A stretch of DNA of 11,328 nt from an uncultured Fusobacterium sp. (GTDB taxonomy: Bacteria; Fusobacteriota; Fusobacteriia; Fusobacteriales; Fusobacteriaceae), in assembly GCA_900542625.1 (NCBI GenBank), contig UQOH01000067.1, positions 1 to 11,328 on the forward strand, in the 5' to 3' direction. Each line of letters starts with the position of its first letter. Position 1 is the stretch's first letter. Shown in pieces: positions 1-6,028 of this stretch. Position numbers and translations under genes: made by a program. The notes below the pieces were generated by a model. That model ran no database searches. It saw only the letters and a program-made list of their open reading frames with translations, and was not told the DNA's origin.

Positions 1-23
1 CTTACGAATAACATTTCCAAACC

Positions 24-372
24 TAAACAACATGCCCCATATAAGCCGGGTTTTGTATACGCCAATCATTTATCTAGACTTTTAATTGCTTAAAAGTTCC
101 AGCAACTTACCCTGAAAGCTGGACGAGCAGCCCTTAACCTTTCCAATTTAGTCTTGCTCCAAAGGGGGTTTACCAAGCTTTTTTAGTTTCCTAAAAAACT
201 GGTGGTCTCTTACACCACCTTTTCACCCTTACCTTTAAAAAAAGGCGGTTTTTTTTCTGTGGCACTTTCCTTAAGATTACTCTCAGCAGCCGTTAGCTGC
301 CCTTTTGCTCTATGGAGCCCGGACTTTCCTCTTGAATAAATCCAAGCGATTAACCATGGTACCTGTTATTAT
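24..372 (-). ncRNA. rnpB: RNase P RNA, bacterial type A
   Basis: Catalytic RNA of ribonuclease P, which removes 5' leaders from pre-tRNAs. The minus strand carries the conserved 5' core box GAGGAAAGTCCGGGCTCCA (313-331), the internal GTGCCACAGAAAA and ACCGCC segments (about 245-270), a GGTTAAGG segment resembling the L15 loop that pairs with the tRNA CCA end (about 133-142), and the conserved 3' box ACAAAACCCGGCTTAT (41-56). Terminal helix P1 can be drawn between 356-370 and 26-40, with most positions pairing, including G-U pairs. This sets the ends within a few bases and gives about 350 nt, a normal size. No terminator is visible in the 23 bases left before the window edge. Confidence 0.96.
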
Positions 373-390
373 TTAATTTTTATTTTTGCA

Positions 391-406
391 CTAGAACATC
401 ATATCA
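391..406 (-). promoter_or_regulatory. Candidate rnpB promoter with extended -10
   Basis: The minus strand reads TGATATGAT, an extended -10 (TGn plus TATGAT; hexamer at 398-403, TG at 405-406). No good -35 box lies 16-18 bases upstream, as is common for extended -10 promoters. Transcription would begin near 391, about 20 nt before the P1 helix, so a short 5' leader would need to be trimmed. The -35 region falls in the hairpin at the end of the upstream gene. Confidence 0.5.
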
Positions 407-437
407 CAAAACTATCCCTGTTTTCTAGGGATTTTTT
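407..437 (-). terminator. Weak hairpin at the end of the TPM-like gene
   Basis: ATCCCT (414-419) and AGGGAT (427-432) form a 6-bp stem with a 7-base loop. AAAA/TTTT runs outside a small internal loop can extend it. The stop codon of the TPM-like gene (425-427) lies inside the hairpin. Read on the minus strand it is followed by AGTTTTG, a poor U-tract. Read on the plus strand it is followed by six T, so it may also work in that direction. Some read-through into rnpB is plausible. Confidence 0.4.
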
Positions 438-925
438 GAAAATATTTTTTTAAAAAAGCTTTTCTTTTCTTCTCTGCTGTCCTCAGGAAAATTCTTATCA
501 GAATTTTTTTCTTCCTCAGTTTCTTTCGGAATTAAAGTATTTACCTGTTCTAAAAGAGTTTTAGTATATTCCATATAGTTATAATCAAAAACCTGGTCTT
601 TTAAAGAATCAAGTATAAGATCAAGCTCCTGTGATTTTGAACTCATTCCCAAATCTTCTGTAAACTTAAGTTCTGTTATTATTATATCCTTGCTTATCTG
701 CTGGTATGTAATTATAAAAGTTTTTTGCGGATTCTCAAGCTGATAGCTCTCTTCTCCTATAACCGTATTTAAATATATTTTTATCTCTTTTTCTTGTTCA
801 ATCTTTTCAATAATTTCACTTATAGCTGTTTTTTCAGTTTCACTGAAAAGCCCTACATTGTCCTTAATCTCTCCAAAAGAAAGAGTACAAAGTCCAAGAA
901 AAGCTGCCAGTATTATTTTTTTCAT
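425..925 (-). CDS. Small exported protein with a TPM-like domain
   Basis: A 166-residue protein with an N-terminal signal peptide (MKKIILAAFLGLCTLSFG, cleavage likely after G18). The Cys is not in a proper lipobox, so it is probably not a lipoprotein. Residues about 20-132 resemble the TPM (TLP18.3/Psb32/MOLO-1) fold: an N-terminal segment VGLFSETEK, a helix, a strand ending in LNTV, a central strand FIITY, and a helix with FDYNYMEYTKTLLEQV matching the family's 'gdY..gl...v' end. The domain is short for the family. The tail (134-166) is rich in Lys and Glu and ends in a basic patch. AAGGAG lies about 7 bases before the ATG, and the gene starts 18 bp after nif3, so it is probably the last gene of the sigma-like-nif3 operon. 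Function is unknown. The fold assignment is by eye. Confidence 0.75.
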   Translation of the reverse strand: MKKIILAAFLGLCTLSFGEIKDNVGLFSETEKTAISEIIEKIEQEKEIKIYLNTVIGEESYQLENPQKTFIITYQQISKDIIITELKFTEDLGMSSKSQELDLILDSLKDQVFDYNYMEYTKTLLEQVNTLIPKETEEEKNSDKNFPEDSREEKKSFFKKIFSKNP

Positions 926-943
926 AAAAACTCCTTACTATAC

Positions 944-1942
944 TTACATTTTTTTCAAAACAGGTTCATCATTGAATACAAAATATTCTATACCGGACTT
1001 ATCCTTTAAAATTTCACTTATAATCATATGAAAAAAATGCTCACTTTCATAATGTCCTGCATCAATAATGGAAAATCCCTCTTCTTTAGCATCAAGAGCC
1101 TCATGGTATTTTAAATCTCCTGTTATAAGAAGATCTGCTCCCATTCTCTTAGCTTTTTTCCAGTAACTGCTTCCTGCCCCATTTACAACAGCGATTTTCT
1201 TTACTTCTGTTCCCTCTATATCACTGCCTGACACTGTTACAGCCTGCAGTTCCAGTTTTTCCTTAACATTTTTTATTACATCTGATAATTTTTGTTTTTC
1301 AGAAAGAGTATATATTCTTCCTATTCCTCTTTCAACATATTTATTTTCCAGCTCATAAATATAATATTCTTTAGAAATCAATGATTTCCTGCTTAGTTTT
1401 TCTATGATATTATATAATTTATCTTTTTTCAGCACAAGAGAAAACTTATTTTCCAATCCAAAAGATTCTTTTTTAAAAATCACTTTTTCTTTTTCCAGTT
1501 CCTCTTCAACTTTTTCTGTTAAACTGCTGTAAAACTCTGCTTTATATAAACTTTCTTTTACAGGATCTATTATTTTTCCTTCACCGAACCCCAGTTTTTT
1601 TCCAACTAAATCATTTAATCCTGCTATAGTTGCATCAAGATTAGTATGAAGAGAATAGACAGCTATTTTATTTTCAATAAGTTTTAATATTTTTCTTCCC
1701 ATAAGAGAATCACTGTTTATATCTTTTACAGGAGAAAATATAAAAGGATGGTGTGAAATTATTAAATCCACACCTTTTTCCACTGCATTGTCAATTACTT
1801 TCATTGTTACATCAAGAGATATCTGAATTTTCTGAATCTCTCTTTCTTTATTTCCTATCATAAAACCTACATTGTCCCAGCTTTCTGCATTATATTTTGG
1901 AAATCTGTTTTCAAGGCAGTTTATTATTTCACTCAATCTCAT
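944..1942 (-). CDS. NIF3/DUF34 family metal-binding protein (YqfO type)
   Basis: A 332-residue member of the NIF3/DUF34 family, conserved dinuclear-metal proteins often labelled 'GTP cyclohydrolase 1 type 2'. The true cellular role is unsettled. Metal-ligand motifs are visible: SHHPF with H64 and H65, HTNLD with D103, and AGHYESE with H297 and E299/E301. The N-terminal motif SWDNVG (21-26) and GDLKYHEALDA (275-285) are also typical. Residues about 130-240 form the PII/CutA-like insert of the longer YqfO-type members, which fits the length (short members are about 250). The ATG overlaps the TGA of the upstream sigma-like gene in an ATGA junction, implying translational coupling. A GGAAGG site lies inside the upstream gene. 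Confidence 0.95.
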   Translation of the reverse strand: MRLSEIINCLENRFPKYNAESWDNVGFMIGNKEREIQKIQISLDVTMKVIDNAVEKGVDLIISHHPFIFSPVKDINSDSLMGRKILKLIENKIAVYSLHTNLDATIAGLNDLVGKKLGFGEGKIIDPVKESLYKAEFYSSLTEKVEEELEKEKVIFKKESFGLENKFSLVLKKDKLYNIIEKLSRKSLISKEYYIYELENKYVERGIGRIYTLSEKQKLSDVIKNVKEKLELQAVTVSGSDIEGTEVKKIAVVNGAGSSYWKKAKRMGADLLITGDLKYHEALDAKEEGFSIIDAGHYESEHFFHMIISEILKDKSGIEYFVFNDEPVLKKM

Positions 1943-2721
1943 ATTATAAACATCCTTCCGCCTATAGATGATATTTTCCCCAAAGCATTATAAAAAGCAG
2001 CTTCACCTGTATCTTTAAGCAGAGACAATTCTTTTTCTATATCAAATATAGAATATCTTTTATCTCCTGTAAATCCAAAATAAAGCTCGATTATTTTTAT
2101 TTCTTTTTCTCCAAGTTTAAAAGGCACAGCATCTATACTTATTCTTTCAACTTCTTTAATCTTATCTTTTTTATCCTCTTCAGTAATTTCCATATCATCC
2201 ATATCTGTTTTTGTCATATAATATAAAAATTCCGTCTTAGTCTGTTCAAATTTTTCTTCAACAGCAAAAGCCATCTCTCTTCCTATCCAAAGAGCCATGT
2301 ACTTTCTAAAATCTCCTGCATCATAAGAATAGTTATTTACAGCTTTGATTGCTCCCATTGTTCCCTCTTGAACAAGTTCCAGATATTCAACTCCCTGTCT
2401 GCAGAAATACAGTCCTAATCTTGCCGCTGTCATTAAACTGTCCACAACTATCTTTTCTTTTACGCTCTCGTCGTCTAATTGGTCCAATAACCCTTCCATC
2501 TCCTCATCAGATATATGTTCAGTCAGATTAATCTCCTCAAGATAGTTTAAAGCCAAATCATCGCTTATTTCATTTTCTTCTGATTCACTCTTTCCTGCTG
2601 AAAATTCATTTTCTCTTTCAAGTTCAAGAGTGAATTCTGGATTTTCTATTAAAAATTCTGCAAAATCTTTATCATCTCTGTATTTTTCAAATACCAATTT
2701 TTCAAAATTTTCTAATGTCAT
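1939..2721 (-). CDS. Divergent sigma70-like protein lacking domain 3
   Basis: A 260-residue protein that aligns with the neighbouring RpoD in pieces. YLEEI at 60-64 matches region 1.2 (YLREI). Residues 88-170 match region 2: the beta' clamp-binding helix ELVQEGTMGAIKAV keeps Q118, E119 and G120, with E115 for Asp. Region 2.3/2.4 keeps F138, Y141 and W145, but the first Trp of the WW pair is L144, and the -10-reading Gln and Thr are R148 and A151. Domain 3 is missing, replaced by an acidic/lysine-rich linker (170-200). Region 4 is recognisable at 204-250, but its recognition helix has lost the DNA-contacting residues: RERIRQ corresponds to KDTGEA. The N-terminus (1-57) is acidic and unlike sigma 1.1. 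AGGAG precedes the ATG. It follows rpoD by 123 bp containing a large hairpin and overlaps nif3 by 4 bp. I infer a core-binding sigma-like modulator; this is untested. Confidence 0.9.
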   Translation of the reverse strand: MTLENFEKLVFEKYRDDKDFAEFLIENPEFTLELERENEFSAGKSESEENEISDDLALNYLEEINLTEHISDEEMEGLLDQLDDESVKEKIVVDSLMTAARLGLYFCRQGVEYLELVQEGTMGAIKAVNNYSYDAGDFRKYMALWIGREMAFAVEEKFEQTKTEFLYYMTKTDMDDMEITEEDKKDKIKEVERISIDAVPFKLGEKEIKIIELYFGFTGDKRYSIFDIEKELSLLKDTGEAAFYNALGKISSIGGRMFII

Positions 2722-2748
2722 TCTCTTTCTCCTTTTACTAAATTAAAA

Positions 2749-2809
2749 TAAGAATAAAATTCTCAATTTTAAAAATATCTGATATTTTTCCAAGAGAATT
2801 TTATTCTTA
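2749..2809 (-). terminator. Nested AT-rich hairpin after rpoD (terminator or attenuator)
   Basis: A perfect 16-bp inverted repeat (2749-2764 and 2794-2809; TAAGAATAAAATTCTC and its complement) encloses a second perfect dyad, AAAAATATC/GATATTTTT (2771-2779 and 2781-2789). On the minus strand the outer stem is followed by TTTTAATTT and, 27 bases later, by the ATG of the sigma-like gene. The stem is AT-rich and the U-tract is interrupted, so termination is probably partial. It may set how much rpoD transcription reaches the downstream genes, or act as a leader structure for them. Confidence 0.6.
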
Positions 2810-2838
2810 ATTATTAATGCAACGACTTATATATCGTT

Positions 2839-2868
2839 TTTATATTATTTTTGTTTAAAATCTTCCAA
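2839..2868 (-). promoter_or_regulatory. Possible internal promoter at the rpoD 3' end
   Basis: TTGGAA (2863-2868) and TATAAA (2839-2844) are separated by 18 bases on the minus strand and overlap the last rpoD codons. Transcription would start near 2832, upstream of the hairpin at 2749-2809, and would serve the sigma-like, nif3 and TPM-like genes. In DNA this AT-rich, such matches arise by chance, so confidence is low. Confidence 0.25.
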
Positions 2869-4065
2869 TTTCTTTCTTCTGCTTGGGTGTCTTAATTTTC
2901 TAAGAGCCTTAACTTCAATCTGTCTGATTCTTTCTCTTGTAACCTTAAATATTTTACCAACTTCTTCAAGAGTTTTAGGTGCTCCGTCATCAAGTCCGTA
3001 TCTGTATCTAAGAACCTGTTTCTCTCTGTTATTTAATGTATCAAGAACTTCATCAAGCTGTTCTCTTAAAAGAACTCTGTTAGTAAGCTCGTATGGGTTC
3101 AGCATTTTGCTGTCCTCCACGAAATCTCCTAATTCACTGTCCTCTTCACTTCCTACTGGTGTTTCAAGTGATATAGGATCCTGGTTCATTTCCTGAATAG
3201 CTTTTACTTTTTCTACTTCCATTCCAAGACGTTTAGCAAGAACTTCTGCTGTTGCATCTCTTCCTGTTTCCTGAAGATATATTCTTGCCTCTTTTTTAAT
3301 TTTGTTAATAGTTTCTATCATGTGTACAGGAATTCTGATTGTTCTTCCCTGATCAGCAATTGCTCTTGTTATTGCCTGTCTTATCCACCAAGTTGCATAT
3401 GTAGAGAATTTATAACCTTTAGTATATTCAAATTTCTCTACTGCTTTCATTAGTCCTATATTTCCTTCCTGAATAAGATCAAGAAGTTTTAATCCTCTGT
3501 TTGTATGTTTTTTAGCTATACTTACTACAAGTCTTAAGTTTGCCTCAACTAACTGTTTAGCTGCAAACTCATCACCTTCATAAGCTTTTTTTGCAAATTC
3601 AAGTTCTTCGTCATGAGTTAATAGAGGTATCTGCCCAATCTCTCTAAGATACATTTTAATTGGTTCATCAACACCCATATCACCAGATATTTTTAATAAA
3701 TCATCATCAAGAAGATCTTCTCTTGAAATCTCATCAACAGAATCTATATCTATATCTTCATCATCTTCAAGATCCAAGTCATCAAAATCTCCAAAATCGT
3801 CATCATCATCAATAAATGATGTTTTTCTTGAAAACTCTTCATATTTTTTATCATCTATCTCTTCATGTTCTAAATCTTTCTTTAAGTCCTCTTCTTTAAC
3901 TATATCTATACCTTGGTCTATCATTCCTTCAATAAGGTATTCTATTTTGTCAACAGGAAGTTCATCTTTTAATTCTCTATTTATTTCTTCGTATGTTATC
4001 GTTTTATCTTGTATTGCTTTACGAAGTAACCCTAAAACCTTCTCATTTTTAATAAACTCCTTCAT
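2845..4065 (-). CDS. rpoD: Primary sigma factor RpoD (sigma70/sigmaA)
   Basis: Housekeeping sigma factor that directs core RNA polymerase to most promoters. Numbering below counts a preceding TTG codon at 4068 as residue 1 (407 residues). Region 1.1 is at about 7-58. A very acidic linker (about 86-127, with DDDDD and EDDED) follows. Region 1.2 begins at MYLREIG (139-145). Region 2 contains DLIQEGNIGLMKAVEKFEY and the melting/-10 motif FSTYATWWIRQAITR (221-235). Region 3 starts near RIPVHMIE (245-252). Region 4 contains NREKQVLRYRYGLDDG and the helix-turn-helix VTRERIRQIEVKALRKLR (376-393). Two adjacent starts are possible: TTG at 4068 and ATG at 4065, 7 and 10 bases after GGAGG; ATG is preferred here. 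It lies 17 bp after dnaG and is probably cotranscribed with it. Confidence 0.98.
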   Translation of the reverse strand: MKEFIKNEKVLGLLRKAIQDKTITYEEINRELKDELPVDKIEYLIEGMIDQGIDIVKEEDLKKDLEHEEIDDKKYEEFSRKTSFIDDDDDFGDFDDLDLEDDEDIDIDSVDEISREDLLDDDLLKISGDMGVDEPIKMYLREIGQIPLLTHDEELEFAKKAYEGDEFAAKQLVEANLRLVVSIAKKHTNRGLKLLDLIQEGNIGLMKAVEKFEYTKGYKFSTYATWWIRQAITRAIADQGRTIRIPVHMIETINKIKKEARIYLQETGRDATAEVLAKRLGMEVEKVKAIQEMNQDPISLETPVGSEEDSELGDFVEDSKMLNPYELTNRVLLREQLDEVLDTLNNREKQVLRYRYGLDDGAPKTLEEVGKIFKVTRERIRQIEVKALRKLRHPSRRKKLEDFKQK

Positions 4066-4082
4066 CAATGAAGCGCCTCCTT

Positions 4083-5891
4083 TTATAATATCTGATTTCC
4101 TAATAAAATATTTTTAAACTGTTCGTATTTCCCTAGAATATCTTCAAAACTTAACTCTGAATAAAGCTCTGATTCCAGACGTTTAAGTTTTATATTTACC
4201 ATTACATTCTCCCTGACCTTTAAAGCCTCTTTAAGTTCTTTTCTGAACCATGATACAAATATTTCTTTAAGGTCTGTTTCTCTTTTTCTTGCATCACTGT
4301 AATCATCTATAGAATAAACCTGCAGCACCATTGCTCTATTTGATTCTGCCTCAGAAAGAATATCTGATTCTACAAATTCTTTTAAAGATCGGCTGTCTAT
4401 AATCTCTCCCTGCTCTTTTAATTTTTCAAAATATGAAAACATTTTCCTGCATAGGGAAGACTCAATATTTTTATCTTTAAAGTATTCATAATAATTTATA
4501 TCAGCAAAAATCAATTCCATAGTTATATCTTCCAAACTGTTTGGTGCTGGTATTTTTTCTTTGAAATTTTTTTCTTCTGAATAAGAAGAAACCTTCATCT
4601 CTTTAAATTTATTATTGTCAATAAGTATATTCTGTAATATCTCTTTATCAATATTCAAGGCTTTTGACAGCTTATCCAGATACAATGTTTTTTCCAGTCC
4701 TGATTCTATATTTTGGAAAAACTCTTTAAATCTTTCTATAAAATTCTGCTTTGACATTATATTGGATAAGTCATATTCTTTAGAATAAAGTTCATAAAGA
4801 AAATCAAAAATTTCAAAAGAATTTTTTACTGCTTTTAAAAATTCATCTTTTCCGTATTTTTTTAAAAATTCATCAGGGTCTTTAGCATTTTGAAAACTAA
4901 GCACTCTAATATTAAATCCAAGATTTTTCAAAATCATTGCTGTTTTCTCAGTTGCCATCTGTCCCGCTTTATCCATATCAAGAGAAAGGATTACATTATT
5001 TGTGTATCTTTTCAAAAGCTGTCCCTGTTCAACAGTAAAAGCTGTTCCCAAGGCTGCCAAAGCCACATCAAATCCATAAAGATGTGCTGACAACACATCC
5101 ATATATCCTTCCATCAGTATTGCATAATTCTTTTTTCTAAGAATATTGCCTTTTTCCTTTATTCCATAAAGATTTTTTCCTTTTTTGAATATTGGAGTAT
5201 CCGGAGAGTTTATGTATTTGGGAATCTCTTTGCTTGTTTCAAGAGTTCTTCCTCCAAAGGCTATTATATTTCCCTGCGGAGAATATATAGGAAACATTAT
5301 TCTGTTTCTGAAAGCATCGTACATTCCCTTATCTCCCTCTTTAGCAAGTCCAAGAGAGATTATATCCTCTTTATTAAATCCTTTAACCACAAGATAATCA
5401 TACAGATCATTCCACTCATTTGGTGCATATCCAAGTTCATTTTCTCTTATAAATCTGGGATTTACTCCTCTTCCTGATAAATATTCAAGAGCTGCTCTTC
5501 CCTCATTTTCAAAAATTTTATCTTGGAAAAATCTGTGAGCCTCATTCATTATTCTGTAATATTTATCATTTTCTTTTTCTTTTCTGTCATTTGTCTTGTA
5601 TGCTCTTAAAGGAATATTGTATTTTCTCGCAAGCTGTTCTGCTGCCTCTTCAAAAGATATTTTATAATATTCTGAATAGAATTTTACAGGATTTCCTCCT
5701 GCGCCACAGGAAAAACATTTACATATATTTTTACTGGGACTAACCGAAAAAGAAGGAGTAGTATCCTGATGAAAAGGACATAATCCTTTGTAGTTGGCTC
5801 CAGATTTTTTCAGCTCAACTACTTCCCCAACCACTTCTTCTATCTTCAATTGGTTTATTAAATTATCTATATCTTCCGATCTGAATTTCAT
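4083..5891 (-). CDS. dnaG: DNA primase DnaG
   Basis: Synthesises the RNA primers that start leading-strand and Okazaki-fragment synthesis, acting with the replicative helicase at the fork. The 602 residues have the standard three-part layout. The CHC2-type zinc-binding domain holds C38, H41, C59 and C62 (CPFH...CFSC). The catalytic core has the DnaG RNA polymerase N-terminal motif AFGGRTL (211-217), and the Toprim residues are E261 (LMEGYMDV) plus D305 and D307 (SLDMDKAG). The C-terminal helicase-binding region (about 450-600) is poorly conserved and mostly helical, as usual. AGGAG lies 8 bases before the ATG. It is the first gene after the promoter at 5943-5971 and is followed by rpoD. No rpsU precedes it, unlike the proteobacterial operon. 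Confidence 0.98.
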   Translation of the reverse strand: MKFRSEDIDNLINQLKIEEVVGEVVELKKSGANYKGLCPFHQDTTPSFSVSPSKNICKCFSCGAGGNPVKFYSEYYKISFEEAAEQLARKYNIPLRAYKTNDRKEKENDKYYRIMNEAHRFFQDKIFENEGRAALEYLSGRGVNPRFIRENELGYAPNEWNDLYDYLVVKGFNKEDIISLGLAKEGDKGMYDAFRNRIMFPIYSPQGNIIAFGGRTLETSKEIPKYINSPDTPIFKKGKNLYGIKEKGNILRKKNYAILMEGYMDVLSAHLYGFDVALAALGTAFTVEQGQLLKRYTNNVILSLDMDKAGQMATEKTAMILKNLGFNIRVLSFQNAKDPDEFLKKYGKDEFLKAVKNSFEIFDFLYELYSKEYDLSNIMSKQNFIERFKEFFQNIESGLEKTLYLDKLSKALNIDKEILQNILIDNNKFKEMKVSSYSEEKNFKEKIPAPNSLEDITMELIFADINYYEYFKDKNIESSLCRKMFSYFEKLKEQGEIIDSRSLKEFVESDILSEAESNRAMVLQVYSIDDYSDARKRETDLKEIFVSWFRKELKEALKVRENVMVNIKLKRLESELYSELSFEDILGKYEQFKNILLGNQIL

Positions 5892-5942
5892 TACACTCTC
5901 CTAATGTGACAGGAAATTTCGTGAAAAATTTTTCCGCTCTTA

Positions 5943-5971
5943 AGTATAATACATTTTTTTTCAATTAGCAA
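5943..5971 (-). promoter_or_regulatory. Promoter of dnaG-rpoD
   Basis: On the minus strand, -35 TTGCTA (5966-5971) and -10 TATACT (5943-5948) are separated by 17 bases. Transcription would start near 5936, giving a leader of about 45 nt before the dnaG ATG. It lies just downstream of the PPIase terminator, so dnaG begins a new transcription unit. The -35 hexamer sits inside one arm of an 11-bp inverted repeat. Confidence 0.65.
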
Positions 5972-5995
5972 ATTTTTTGACAATAAATTTGCTAA
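5965..5995. repeat. 11-9-11 inverted repeat over the dnaG -35 box
   Basis: TTAGCAAATTT (5965-5975) and AAATTTGCTAA (5985-5995) are perfect inverted copies around a 9-base centre (TTTGACAAT). The left arm contains the whole -35 hexamer of the dnaG-rpoD promoter. The shape suits a repressor operator for a dimeric regulator. It could instead act in RNA as a second hairpin behind the terminator at 5994-6025. No binding protein can be named. Confidence 0.5.
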
Positions 5996-6025
5996 AAAAA
6001 AGGATAGAAATTCTATCCTTTTTTT
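5994..6025 (-). terminator. Intrinsic terminator of the regulator-PPIase unit
   Basis: GGATAGAA (6002-6009) and TTCTATCC (6011-6018) form a hairpin flanked by A-runs and T-runs on both sides, starting just past the PPIase stop codon at 6029. On the minus strand the stem is followed by eight T. The symmetric flanks mean it could also stop plus-strand transcription. Confidence 0.88.
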
Positions 6026-6028
6026 ATT

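Noticed and set aside
794..1009. Plus-strand open frame spanning the TPM-like gene start and the nif3 end
   Set aside because: It crosses the junction of two minus-strand genes, is Phe/Tyr/Asn-rich, and looks like AT-driven chance.
2821..2838. AACGA/TCGTT mini-hairpin just after rpoD as the main rpoD terminator
   Set aside because: Only 5 bp and with no U-tract after it on the minus strand. The larger dyad at 2749-2809 is the better candidate.
5977..5982. Perfect TTGACA on the plus strand between dnaG and the PPIase gene
   Set aside because: No -10 hexamer lies 16-18 bases downstream and no plus-strand gene follows. It falls in the centre of the inverted repeat.
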